From: an archaeon
GTDB taxonomy: Archaea > Nanobdellota > Nanobdellia > Pacearchaeales > UBA284
DNA length: 5,331 nt
Assembly: GCA_030619955.1 (NCBI GenBank)
Contig: JAUXAK010000034.1
Span: forward strand, 1 to 5,331
Reading direction: 5' to 3'
A program made the position numbers and the translations under genes. Positions within the stretch are counted from its first letter, which is position 1. The number at the start of each line of letters is the position of its first letter. Below are positions 1-5,331 of the stretch, in pieces. The notes below the pieces were generated by a model. That model did no database searches. It worked only from the letters and a program-made list of their open reading frames with translations, and had not been told where the DNA came from.

Positions 1-213
1 AAGTTTCCAAGCAATAAACTTTTGTGAGAAAACAAAAACAAGAAGCATTAATAAAGAGAAGAAAAACATGCTCAAAAAGTTAAGTGGTTCAATGCTTAAA
101 ATAGGCCATCTTGTCTGAAGAGAAAGAAAAAAACCAAGAACAAGTGAAGCTATTACTATGATAAAAATTTCATTTATATCTATGTTTAGTTTTTCTAGTT
201 TTTTCTTTTGCAT
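1..213 (-). CDS. Membrane protein of unknown function, 5' part only (3' end beyond window)
   Basis: An open frame of 71 codons starts at an ATG (213-211) and runs off the left edge without a stop. The peptide starts with the basic stretch MQKKKLEKL, then shows two hydrophobic segments suited to membrane helices (about residues 16-32 and 46-63), separated by a short loop with QTRWP. It lies 24 nt downstream of the ATPase stop on the same strand, so co-transcription is likely; no good Shine-Dalgarno is seen in the A-rich gap. It does not look like the N-terminus of the TadC/GspF platform protein that often follows such ATPases. Residues 60-71 (LFFSQKFIAWKL) resemble the shape of the site-2 protease (M50) signature HELAHKFVAKKL, but with L, F and Q in place of H, E and H. 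It might therefore be a degenerate M50-like protein. That idea is weak because only the N-terminus is visible. Confidence 0.6.
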   Translation of the reverse strand, partial: MQKKKLEKLNIDINEIFIIVIASLVLGFFLSLQTRWPILSIEPLNFLSMFFFSLLMLLVFVFSQKFIAWKL

Positions 214-237
214 TTTTATTAATTATTTTTCTTTTTT

Positions 238-2529
238 TTACAGCTTTTTCTTTTTTATTTCTTTTTTCAGCCAGTCCTGCCATTCTCTGAAAACTCTTCT
301 GCCTTTAGGAACTCCAATCTCTTGTCTTACTTTATCAGATATATTATGAAACATGTTATTGCATTTTATTGTCCAGGGTGCTTCAAGCAGCTCTGGCATT
401 TTTGCTTTTGCACTTGTTTTAACTATTACTTCTTTTATTTTTGCTCTTAGCAGGATGTTATCCCAGACAGCATCCCAAGAGCCGGCCCAGCCTTTAACCT
501 GGCCTGCTATATCTTTAAGAACTTCACTTTCTCCATTGATAAGATCATCTGTTGCTGCAAGTTCATCTTTTTTTACATCATAATTTAACAAGTCAACAAA
601 GCCATGTTCAATACTAGGATCTGTGAGCCAGTGTTTTCTTACTTCAGTTAATTGAAGAACTCTTCTCCATCTATGCAAGCCATCAGGACTTTTAATTGGA
701 TTACATATCAAGATGATGTCAGTTGCTTTAAAACTTGTGGCTGGAACTTTTAAATCATTAACAACTCTGTCAAAAACACCATAAGGGCTTGCTCCGTGAA
801 TTGTTCCTGCTACTACATTTGCCAAAGCACCTATTCTCATTGCTTCATAAAGTGCCAAAGCTTCAGTGCTCCTAACTTCACCGACAATAAGACTTGAATC
901 ACCAAGTCTTAATGCTGTTCTAATTCCTTCAGCTGCACTTAGTTCAGTTGATCCTCTTGTTAAAGCTTCTCTTACTTTCATTCTTAATATGTCATAACCT
1001 AAATCTCTTAAAGAATTAACAGGCAGCTCAAGAGTGCCTTCACAAACAATCACTCTATAACGGGGCATTATTTCAAGCATGCAAGCACCGAGGAGACTTG
1101 TTTTTCCAGAACTTCTTGTACCTGCTATCAACATTGTTCTGCTTCCATCAATAAGAAAGCTAAGCAAACCTGCTGTAATTGGGTTTATCATCCTGTTTTT
1201 TATGTATAAAGGCAAGGTCCATGGCTTTTCTCTATGTCTTCTGAAAGCATAAGCTAATCCATATGGTGAAAGAGGTTGTTGAATTATTGCTACTCTTGCT
1301 CTTGCATTTCCAATTATCAGTTCTGTGTCTAGAACTGGGTTAGCTTCATCTAAGGGCCTGCCAGAAATCATTCTAAATTTAGCTGCCCAGCTTTCAGCAT
1401 CTTCTTTACTTGGAATAATATTTGTGTCGCACTCATCAAATTCCTGGTGCCTGATAAAAACAGGCACAAGACCTGCAGGTGCATTAACCATAATATCTTG
1501 TAAATTATCATCCTGAAGAAGAACTTCAATTAAACCAAAACCAATTGTGTATCTTACTAAGATTGTGGCAAGTTTGTTAAGCTGCCTGTAGCTTAAAGTA
1601 ATTTTTTTTGTACTGCTTAACTCATGCAACAAATCTCGTGCAATATTAAAAAATACTTGCCTAATTCTTGCAGGGTCTGTAAATTCTTCTGCTTTTGGTT
1701 TATGTTCAAGCAAAACATTTCTTGCAAGATTAATAAGACTTTGCAGGTTTTCAGTAAGTGTAAATTCTGGGGCAACTAAATGATACATATATTTTGTCTT
1801 GCCAGGCGTGCTCAAAATTGTAACACTGCTTCTATCATATTCTGGGCCTATTTCATATTGTTCAATTATTTCTGCTTCTGGAGGCAGGGTTGCCATTAAT
1901 CTTGTAAATGTAAAATTTGGCAAAATCTCTGGCCTAAAAAGCTGAGAATAAAGGCTTCTGTCACCAAGTTTAAAACCAGCTAACTTGTCTTTAGTTTGTT
2001 TTATGAACACTGTTTTTTCTAGCAATATTATTATTTTTGAAAGTAAATGTAAATAATGAGCTTCACACGTTTGTTCTTCTCTTGGCATTTTTTTTGCTGC
2101 TATTCTTTCTTCTCTAAGCAGTCTTTTTGTTTCAACATAACAGCCTAATGGATCCTGCTTTAGCAGAGTAAGAATTAAATACCTCATAGTATCATAACGC
2201 TGAGGCAAATGCCTTTTACACCTGCCTGGTTCAAGAGTTTTTGCTGACAAAACTTTTTCTTGTTTTATTAAATGAACATAAAGTTGGGCTATTTCATTTA
2301 ACAATGTTATTTGTTTGAAATCGTAACTATAATTTCTCTGCTGTACAAAAACCACTCTTGTTACATTTGGTGATTCAATTAAAGAGTCAATTGTTCTGGC
2401 CATCACAATTGGAGAATCTGCAATACTTGGAACATATAATGCTCCAAGATAATTAACATACATAACATCCTGGCCAGCTTCTCTGACAATTTCACAAGCA
2501 TAAAGTTTTGTTCCTTTTTTAAAAATCAT
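238..2529 (-). CDS. Archaeal type II/IV secretion system (type IV pilus-like) ATPase, TadA/CpaF/GspE superfamily
   Basis: This is a cytoplasmic motor ATPase of 763 aa that would hydrolyse ATP to drive assembly of a type IV pilus-like or secretion apparatus. The C-terminal RecA-like motor is clear: Walker A GTRSSGKT (470-477), Asp-box region VIVCEGTLELP (493-503), Walker B SSLIVGEVRS (545-554, catalytic Glu likely E551) and His box AGTIHG (574-579). The last is followed by SPYGVFDRVVNDL and KATDIILICNPIKSPDGLHR, typical of archaeal members. The conserved N2-like domain is around 320-440 (GFGLIEVLLQDDNLQDIMVN, then RARVAIIQQPLSP). Residues 1-280 are an added N-terminal region, and there is a charged C-terminal tail (about 640-763) ending in KKEIKKKKL. 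The protein is longer than many archaellum/pilus ATPases (about 500-550 aa). The start at 2529 is supported by an AAGGAGT ribosome site. One oddity: the usual EDT of the Asp box reads EGT here (G498). A membrane-protein gene follows closely. Confidence 0.93.
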   Translation of the reverse strand: MIFKKGTKLYACEIVREAGQDVMYVNYLGALYVPSIADSPIVMARTIDSLIESPNVTRVVFVQQRNYSYDFKQITLLNEIAQLYVHLIKQEKVLSAKTLEPGRCKRHLPQRYDTMRYLILTLLKQDPLGCYVETKRLLREERIAAKKMPREEQTCEAHYLHLLSKIIILLEKTVFIKQTKDKLAGFKLGDRSLYSQLFRPEILPNFTFTRLMATLPPEAEIIEQYEIGPEYDRSSVTILSTPGKTKYMYHLVAPEFTLTENLQSLINLARNVLLEHKPKAEEFTDPARIRQVFFNIARDLLHELSSTKKITLSYRQLNKLATILVRYTIGFGLIEVLLQDDNLQDIMVNAPAGLVPVFIRHQEFDECDTNIIPSKEDAESWAAKFRMISGRPLDEANPVLDTELIIGNARARVAIIQQPLSPYGLAYAFRRHREKPWTLPLYIKNRMINPITAGLLSFLIDGSRTMLIAGTRSSGKTSLLGACMLEIMPRYRVIVCEGTLELPVNSLRDLGYDILRMKVREALTRGSTELSAAEGIRTALRLGDSSLIVGEVRSTEALALYEAMRIGALANVVAGTIHGASPYGVFDRVVNDLKVPATSFKATDIILICNPIKSPDGLHRWRRVLQLTEVRKHWLTDPSIEHGFVDLLNYDVKKDELAATDDLINGESEVLKDIAGQVKGWAGSWDAVWDNILLRAKIKEVIVKTSAKAKMPELLEAPWTIKCNNMFHNISDKVRQEIGVPKGRRVFREWQDWLKKEIKKKKL

Positions 2530-2532
2530 ATT

Positions 2533-2539
2533 ACTCCTT
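2533..2539 (-). promoter_or_regulatory. Shine-Dalgarno of the ATPase gene
   Basis: The minus strand reads AAGGAGT, with GGAG four bases before the ATG at 2529. It matches the archaeal anti-SD well and fixes the ATPase start codon. Confidence 0.7.
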
Positions 2540-2616
2540 CCTCTTTTTTCCTCTTCCTTTTTTAAAGAATTTTGTATTTTTAATCTTTATGTTAAATAAA
2601 AAAATAAAATATGTTG

Positions 2617-2625
2617 CTTATATAG
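2617..2625 (-). promoter_or_regulatory. Candidate TATA box for the ATPase gene
   Basis: On the minus strand the sequence reads CTATATAAG, a good archaeal TATA-like element preceded by an A-rich stretch (ATAAA). Initiation about 25 nt downstream would give a leader of roughly 60 nt, consistent with use of the AAGGAGT ribosome site. The element is nearly symmetrical and could be read on the plus strand too, where the leader to 2752 would be about 100 nt. AT-rich background makes chance matches common. Confidence 0.4.
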
Positions 2626-2644
2626 TTTATGAAAGCAAATCTGA

Positions 2645-2662
2645 CTAAGTTCAAAAACTTAG
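2645..2662. repeat. Perfect inverted repeat CTAAGT-N6-ACTTAG, possible operator
   Basis: Two perfect 6-bp arms (2645-2650 and 2657-2662) flank a 6-nt spacer TCAAAA, in the divergent intergenic region between the ATPase and the pyrE-like gene. The geometry fits a dimeric DNA-binding protein site. A second repeat of the same geometry lies to the right. No regulator is encoded in the window, so function is inferred only. Confidence 0.4.
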
Positions 2663-2676
2663 AAAATTAAACATAT

Positions 2677-2694
2677 ATGATTCTTTATAATCAT
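2677..2694. repeat. Perfect inverted repeat ATGATT-N6-AATCAT around a TATA-like core, possible operator
   Basis: Two perfect 6-bp arms (2677-2682 and 2689-2694) flank the spacer CTTTAT. The spacer and right arm contain TTTATAAT, a possible TATA box for the pyrE-like gene. A protein bound here would cover the promoter. The centre is 32 bp from the centre of the repeat at 2645-2662, close to three helical turns, although the arm sequences differ. Confidence 0.4.
2684..2691 (+). promoter_or_regulatory. Candidate TATA box for the pyrE-pyrF operon
   Basis: TTTATAAT lies about 60 nt before the ATG at 2752. Initiation about 25 nt downstream would leave a leader of around 35-40 nt that includes the GAGGG ribosome site. 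Another A/T element (TTTTAAAATA, about 2694-2703) could serve instead. Confidence 0.35.
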
Positions 2695-2740
2695 TTTAAA
2701 ATAAATAAACTTAAAAGGTTTAACCTATAAACTCTTAGAA

Positions 2741-2745
2741 GAGGG
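2741..2745 (+). promoter_or_regulatory. Shine-Dalgarno of the pyrE-like gene
   Basis: GAGGG with a spacing of 6 nt to the ATG at 2752 fits pairing with the archaeal 16S 3' end (GGAGGU-type). It supports this start rather than an internal one. Confidence 0.55.
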
Positions 2746-2751
2746 ATATTT

Positions 2752-3684
2752 ATGAAAAGTAATGAAAGAATTAGTGAATTGCTTGTTAAAACAGGTGCAT
2801 ACAAAGATCTTGATCAACCAGTTATTCTAACTTCTGGGGAATTAGGAATTTATTATATAAATACAGAAAAACTCTGCCAAGATGACGGAGAATTTAAGAA
2901 ATATGGAAATAATTCTAAAGCAATGATCCAACATGCAATAAAGATGACTCAGAAGTATCAGACATTTGAAGAAGTGATTGATATATTATCTGATCAGGTT
3001 AAAATAATGTTTCCTGTTACAGGAGGCATCAAGCGTGTTATAAATTCCAGAATTAAGGTCTTATCAGGAGGTCAGAGGAGAGACTGGTTATTTTCTGGTC
3101 CTGTTGCAAGAAAATTGAATATACCCCATATTTCTTTGTATAAAGACGGAAGAATTGAAATTATTGATTCTTATGGGAATGTAGATATAACTCCAATTCT
3201 AAATGAATTATACACTGTACATGTAGCTGATTTACTTACAGAAGGCTCAAGTGCTTATAGAGTTGAAGATGGAGAAGAAAAAGGATGGGTTTCTATGTTG
3301 AGAAATGGAGGAGCAACCATTAATGATTATGTTGCAGTTATCACGAGATTACAAGGTGGAGAAGAAATGCTTAATGAAAAAAATGTTGTAGTTCATCCAT
3401 TTGTTGCAATTGACAAGAATTTTATAAACGAATATTCAAAATATCCAGAGAGGGCTATTGATTATTTAAAAAATCCAGAAGCATGGAGTAAGAATTATTT
3501 AAAAAAGAAAGGAGCTTTAGCTCTTGTTAAAGCTTTTGATCCAGAAGGTGGAAAACTAGATAGAGCTAAAAAGTTCTTAAAAAGATATAGCAATGTTTTA
3601 AAAGAAAGTGGAAAAATAAAGGAATTAGAAAAAGCTGTTCAAGAAAAATATGGGAAATCCTTAAATGAATTGGTTGGTAATTAA
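2752..3684 (+). CDS. pyrE: Orotate phosphoribosyltransferase-like protein (divergent PyrE with C-terminal extension)
   Basis: It probably transfers phosphoribose from PRPP to orotate to give OMP, in the cytoplasm, working just before the OMP decarboxylase encoded 2 nt downstream. PyrE-like features appear in order: ISELLVKTGAY..LTSGELGIYYIN (7-37), GGQRRDWLFSGPVARKLNIP (106-125, compare GGE-RDWPFS-P-A--LG-P in PyrE), the PRPP-loop equivalent VADLLTEGSSAYR (158-170) and VAVITRLQGGEEML (194-207, compare VVVDR-EGG-E). The protein has 310 aa, while PyrE is usually 170-230 aa. About 100 charged, mostly helical residues (211-310) follow the core. Oddities: the usual acidic pair of the PRPP motif (DDVITTG) is reduced to one Asp (D160), the flexible catalytic-loop signature K-x-H-G after the -ISLYKDG- segment is not evident, and the helix after the PRPP loop is lengthened. 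It may be an archaeal variant form or have altered substrate use. The fold assignment is firm; the exact activity is less so. Confidence 0.75.
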   Translation: MKSNERISELLVKTGAYKDLDQPVILTSGELGIYYINTEKLCQDDGEFKKYGNNSKAMIQHAIKMTQKYQTFEEVIDILSDQVKIMFPVTGGIKRVINSRIKVLSGGQRRDWLFSGPVARKLNIPHISLYKDGRIEIIDSYGNVDITPILNELYTVHVADLLTEGSSAYRVEDGEEKGWVSMLRNGGATINDYVAVITRLQGGEEMLNEKNVVVHPFVAIDKNFINEYSKYPERAIDYLKNPEAWSKNYLKKKGALALVKAFDPEGGKLDRAKKFLKRYSNVLKESGKIKELEKAVQEKYGKSLNELVGN

Positions 3685-3686
3685 AA

Positions 3687-4427
3687 ATGTCAAAAATAAT
3701 TCAAAGAGATAGAAGTGTAATTCCTGCGTGTGATGTAAGTTTTGAAAAGTTTGAAGAAATAATAAAAGAAACAGCGGACATTGATGGAGTAGGTGCTTAT
3801 AAAATTGGGTTTAGTTTAAGCTTAAGATATGGTTTACCAAAAGTTGTTGAGATTGCAAGGAAATACACAGATAAACCTCTAATTTATGACCATCAAAAAG
3901 CTGGAACTGACATTCCAGCTACAGGAAATGAATTCGCTAAGATAATGAAAGAGTCGAGAATTAATGCAGTTATTTTGTTTCCAATGGCAGGTCCAACAAC
4001 ACAAAAAAAATGGACAAGAGCTTTACAAGAAGAGAATATAGAAGTAATCATTGGTGGTTTGATGACTCATGATAAGTATTTATATAGTGAAGGGGGCGTT
4101 ATAGCAGATGAAGGTATTTCTAAGGATTGTGGGTGGTTATGGATGTATAGAAATGGTGTTGATGATATGGTAAACAATTACGTTGTGCCTGGAAATAAAC
4201 CTTATAGAATTAAAAAGATAAGGGAAGAGTTAGAAGTTCATCAAAGAAGAATTGGGATAAAGCTAGACGAACTTGTATTCTATGCACCAGGTTTTGTTGC
4301 TCAAGGTGGAGAAATTTCTGAAACTGCGGAGACTGCAGGAAAGTACTGGCATGCAATCATCGGAAGAGGGATTTATAAAGCAGATAATATAAAACAAGCT
4401 GCTTTAGAATTAACAAGTAAATTGTAA
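3687..4427 (+). CDS. pyrF: Orotidine 5'-phosphate decarboxylase (divergent archaeal form)
   Basis: It converts OMP to UMP with loss of CO2, the last step of UMP synthesis. The (beta/alpha)8 landmarks are in order: PACD (13-16), GAYKIGF (36-42, substrate-site Lys K39), IYDHQKAGTDIPATG (66-80), the phosphate-side segment GGLMTHDKY (123-131), VVPGNKP (166-172), PGFVAQGGEISE (201-212) and HAIIGRGIYKADN (222-234). Q206 and R227 would be the phosphate ligands by analogy with the Methanothermobacter enzyme (its Q185 and R203). The length of 246 aa is normal. Canonical enzymes have D-x-K-x-x-D; here the visible spacing is D68-x-x-K71-x-x-x-D75, so the catalytic tetrad is offset. Related superfamily members (hexulose-phosphate synthase, KGPDC) are less likely because the C-terminal QGG and GR-IY-A motifs match OMPDC and a pyrE-like gene precedes it. 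The start lies 2 nt after the pyrE-like stop with no strong ribosome site, so translational coupling is likely. Confidence 0.85.
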   Translation: MSKIIQRDRSVIPACDVSFEKFEEIIKETADIDGVGAYKIGFSLSLRYGLPKVVEIARKYTDKPLIYDHQKAGTDIPATGNEFAKIMKESRINAVILFPMAGPTTQKKWTRALQEENIEVIIGGLMTHDKYLYSEGGVIADEGISKDCGWLWMYRNGVDDMVNNYVVPGNKPYRIKKIREELEVHQRRIGIKLDELVFYAPGFVAQGGEISETAETAGKYWHAIIGRGIYKADNIKQAALELTSKL

Positions 4428-4449
4428 TTCTTTTTTCTGTCTTTATTTT
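4428..4449 (+). terminator. T-rich tract after pyrF, likely archaeal terminator
   Basis: Directly after the pyrF stop codon comes TTC, then T6, CTGTC, TTTA and TTTTG. Oligo-T stretches on the non-template strand end transcription in archaea without needing a hairpin, and none is evident here. It would end the pyrE-pyrF unit. Confidence 0.5.
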
Positions 4450-4593
4450 GATAGGGCTTTAATAGTTTAGGAAATAAGAAGGTAATGGATTCTTAGAATA
4501 AAAAGAAGATAAATATTTAAAGTAAAAACTTTTTATTAAAAAATAAAGAAAATAAAAAGAAAATCAAAAGAGGAAAAAGGAAATTATATAAAA
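4450..4593 (+). promoter_or_regulatory. AT-rich intergenic region with possible promoter for the coiled-coil gene
   Basis: This stretch is very A-rich on the plus strand and holds no open frame worth calling. TAAATATTTAAAG (about 4510-4522) is a possible TATA box and would give a leader of about 50 nt. A short inverted repeat AAAGT-AAAA-ACTTT (4519-4532) follows at once. AGGAAAAAGG (4571-4580) is purine-rich but 13 nt from the ATG, too far for a strong Shine-Dalgarno. TTATATAAAA (4584-4593) looks TATA-like but abuts the start codon and is probably chance. Confidence 0.3.
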
Positions 4594-4986
4594 ATGGATG
4601 AAAGAGAACTAGGAGCTGTTTCTGCTCTGCTGTCAGATTTTAGCATAAGGATGAATGACCTTGAAGAAAGAACAAGGTTGCTTAAAGACAGACTTCTTAT
4701 GTTAAGCAAGACTGTGCTTAAGAACAATGGAAGATTTAATAAAGACCTTATTTTGATTAAAGATGATATTACAGAAATCAAGAATGAGTTAGACAGGTTA
4801 AAAGATACTGCTGATCATCTTGTTACTGAAAGTTCAGAATTTGCAAGAAGAGATGAACTTAGAATCTTTGAGCGTTATATCAAAATGTTTGAGCCACTAA
4901 AATTTGCCACTATTGATGATGTTAAAAAATTAATTTCAAAAGCCCTGAAAGAAAAAAAGCAAGGAATAATCAGGGTGAGAGAGTAG
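4594..4986 (+). CDS. Small coiled-coil protein of unknown function
   Basis: A 130-aa, highly charged protein with no signal peptide or membrane segment. Residues about 12-44 and 50-80 have hydrophobic positions at heptad-like spacing (for example LEERTRLLKDRLLML and IKDDITEIKNELDRLKDTA) and should form a coiled coil, with a break at KNNGRF (43-48). A compact C-terminal segment follows: EFARRDELRIFERYIKMFEP (82-101), then LKFATIDDVKKLI (102-114). The combination of FA-R-DEL, ERY and PL-FAT--DV recalls a family of small archaeal proteins from DPANN-type genomes; I know of no assigned function. A resemblance to archaellum accessory coiled-coil proteins (ArlC/D/E, formerly FlaC/D/E) is possible but not shown. 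The ATG at 4594 is the first in frame, though its ribosome site is poor. The gene precedes the QGYS-repeat gene by 54 nt, suggesting a shared unit. Confidence 0.82.
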   Translation: MDERELGAVSALLSDFSIRMNDLEERTRLLKDRLLMLSKTVLKNNGRFNKDLILIKDDITEIKNELDRLKDTADHLVTESSEFARRDELRIFERYIKMFEPLKFATIDDVKKLISKALKEKKQGIIRVRE

Positions 4987-5017
4987 AAAATAAAAAGACA
5001 AAATAAAAAATAATAAA

Positions 5018-5038
5018 AAGCCCTTTGGCTTGGTTTTT
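5018..5038 (+). terminator. Short hairpin with T5 tract between the last two genes
   Basis: AAGCC (5018-5022) pairs with GGCTT (5027-5031) around the loop CTTT, followed by GG and T5 (5034-5038). This could attenuate or end transcription of the coiled-coil gene. It ends only 2 nt before the ATG at 5041, so it could equally act as a leader structure that limits translation of the next gene. No Shine-Dalgarno is visible there. Confidence 0.4.
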
Positions 5039-5040
5039 AA

Positions 5041-5331
5041 ATGGCAAAAGAGAAAATTCCTGTAAATGATGTTTTAAAGTTAATTAAACAGGGTTATTCT
5101 GACGCTGATATAATTAGATATTTAAGAGAGCAAGGTTATTCTGCTAAAGCAATTAATGATGCATTTAATCAAGCAAAAATAAAAATTGAACTTGCAAGAA
5201 CAGCTGGAGAAGAAGAGCTGGCAGCACCAGCAGAATATGAGGGAGCAGAAGAAGAAATGGCACCTTCAATAATGACAACTGAAAAAGCAAGAAAAGAAGA
5301 ATATTATTATCCAACACCTGCTCCAGGAGCT
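5041..5331 (+). CDS. Protein with tandem QGYS helical repeat and acidic/Pro-rich linker, 5' part only
   Basis: An ATG at 5041 opens 97 codons without a stop up to the right edge. The N-terminus (MAKEKIPVNDVLKLI) leads into two tandem 14-residue units: IKQGYSDADIIRYL (15-28) and REQGYSAKAINDAF (29-42). Each follows the pattern QGYS---I----[LF], which suggests a small helical bundle resembling UBA-like or SHOCT-like helix pairs. After NQAKIKIELART comes a low-complexity linker rich in Glu, Ala and Pro (about 55-97), including EEYYYPTPAPGA, so another domain probably lies beyond the window. It follows the coiled-coil gene by 54 nt on the same strand and may be co-expressed. No function is recognised. 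No Shine-Dalgarno is seen: TTGGTTTTTAA precedes the ATG. Confidence 0.75.
   Translation, partial: MAKEKIPVNDVLKLIKQGYSDADIIRYLREQGYSAKAINDAFNQAKIKIELARTAGEEELAAPAEYEGAEEEMAPSIMTTEKARKEEYYYPTPAPGA

Noticed and set aside
158..349. Plus-strand 63-aa open frame, very rich in Phe and Ser
   Set aside because: It lies opposite the end of the ATPase gene and the start of the membrane-protein gene; its Phe/Ser richness simply reflects Lys/Glu-rich codons on the other strand.
353..583. Plus-strand 76-aa open frame
   Set aside because: Entirely antisense to the well-supported ATPase C-terminal region, with no ribosome site or recognisable motif.
1325..1516. Plus-strand 63-aa open frame
   Set aside because: Antisense to the conserved N2-like part of the ATPase; a shadow frame.
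3687..4427. Hexulose-6-phosphate synthase or KGPDC assignment for the pyrF gene
   Set aside because: The C-terminal QGG and GRGIY-A motifs and the adjacent pyrE-like gene favour OMP decarboxylase, despite the altered D-K-D spacing.
4583..4593. TATATAAAA just before the coiled-coil start as a TATA box
   Set aside because: It abuts the ATG, so initiation about 25 nt downstream would fall inside the gene; likely chance in A/T-rich DNA.
4584..4781. Minus-strand 65-aa Leu/Ser-rich open frame
   Set aside because: Antisense to the coiled-coil gene; the hydrophobic look is the complement of its Lys/Glu/Asp codons.

Overview
The window looks like AT-rich archaeal DNA. The clearest clue is a 763-residue secretion/pilus ATPase with archaeal-type motor motifs (GTIHGASPYGVFDRVVND and KATDIILICNPIKSPDGLHR). 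A PyrE/PyrF pair of unusual archaeal type points the same way, as do oligo-T terminator-like tracts, TATA-like promoter elements and small coiled-coil proteins. From remembered family resemblance, the best guess is a DPANN-type archaeon (Woesearchaeota/Pacearchaeota-like). This is an inference; no ribosomal gene or marker in the window proves it.

Layout. On the minus strand, reading leftwards from 2529, is the ATPase gene. It is followed 24 nt later by the 5' part of a small hydrophobic membrane-protein gene (213 to 1) cut by the window edge; the two probably form one transcription unit. A 222-bp divergent intergenic region (2530-2751) holds promoter-like TATA elements and two perfect 6-N6-6 inverted repeats whose centres lie 32 bp apart. 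On the plus strand, 2752-4427 is a tight two-gene operon: an orotate phosphoribosyltransferase-like protein (310 aa), then, after 2 nt, an OMP decarboxylase (246 aa). A T-rich tract ends it. After an AT-rich gap (4428-4593) come a 130-aa coiled-coil protein (4594-4986) and, from 5041, the start of a protein with a tandem 14-residue 'QGYS' repeat that runs off the right edge. A short hairpin plus T5 tract lies between these last two genes.

How they work together. The pyrE/pyrF pair would supply the last two steps to UMP (orotate to OMP to UMP). Both proteins depart from textbook active sites, and these departures are the most checkable oddities here. The ATPase would power assembly of a type IV pilus-like or secretion machine at the membrane. 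The coiled-coil/repeat pair is of unknown function; a link to the surface machinery is possible but not shown by this sequence. I saw no rRNA, tRNA, CRISPR array, insertion sequence or obvious mobile element.
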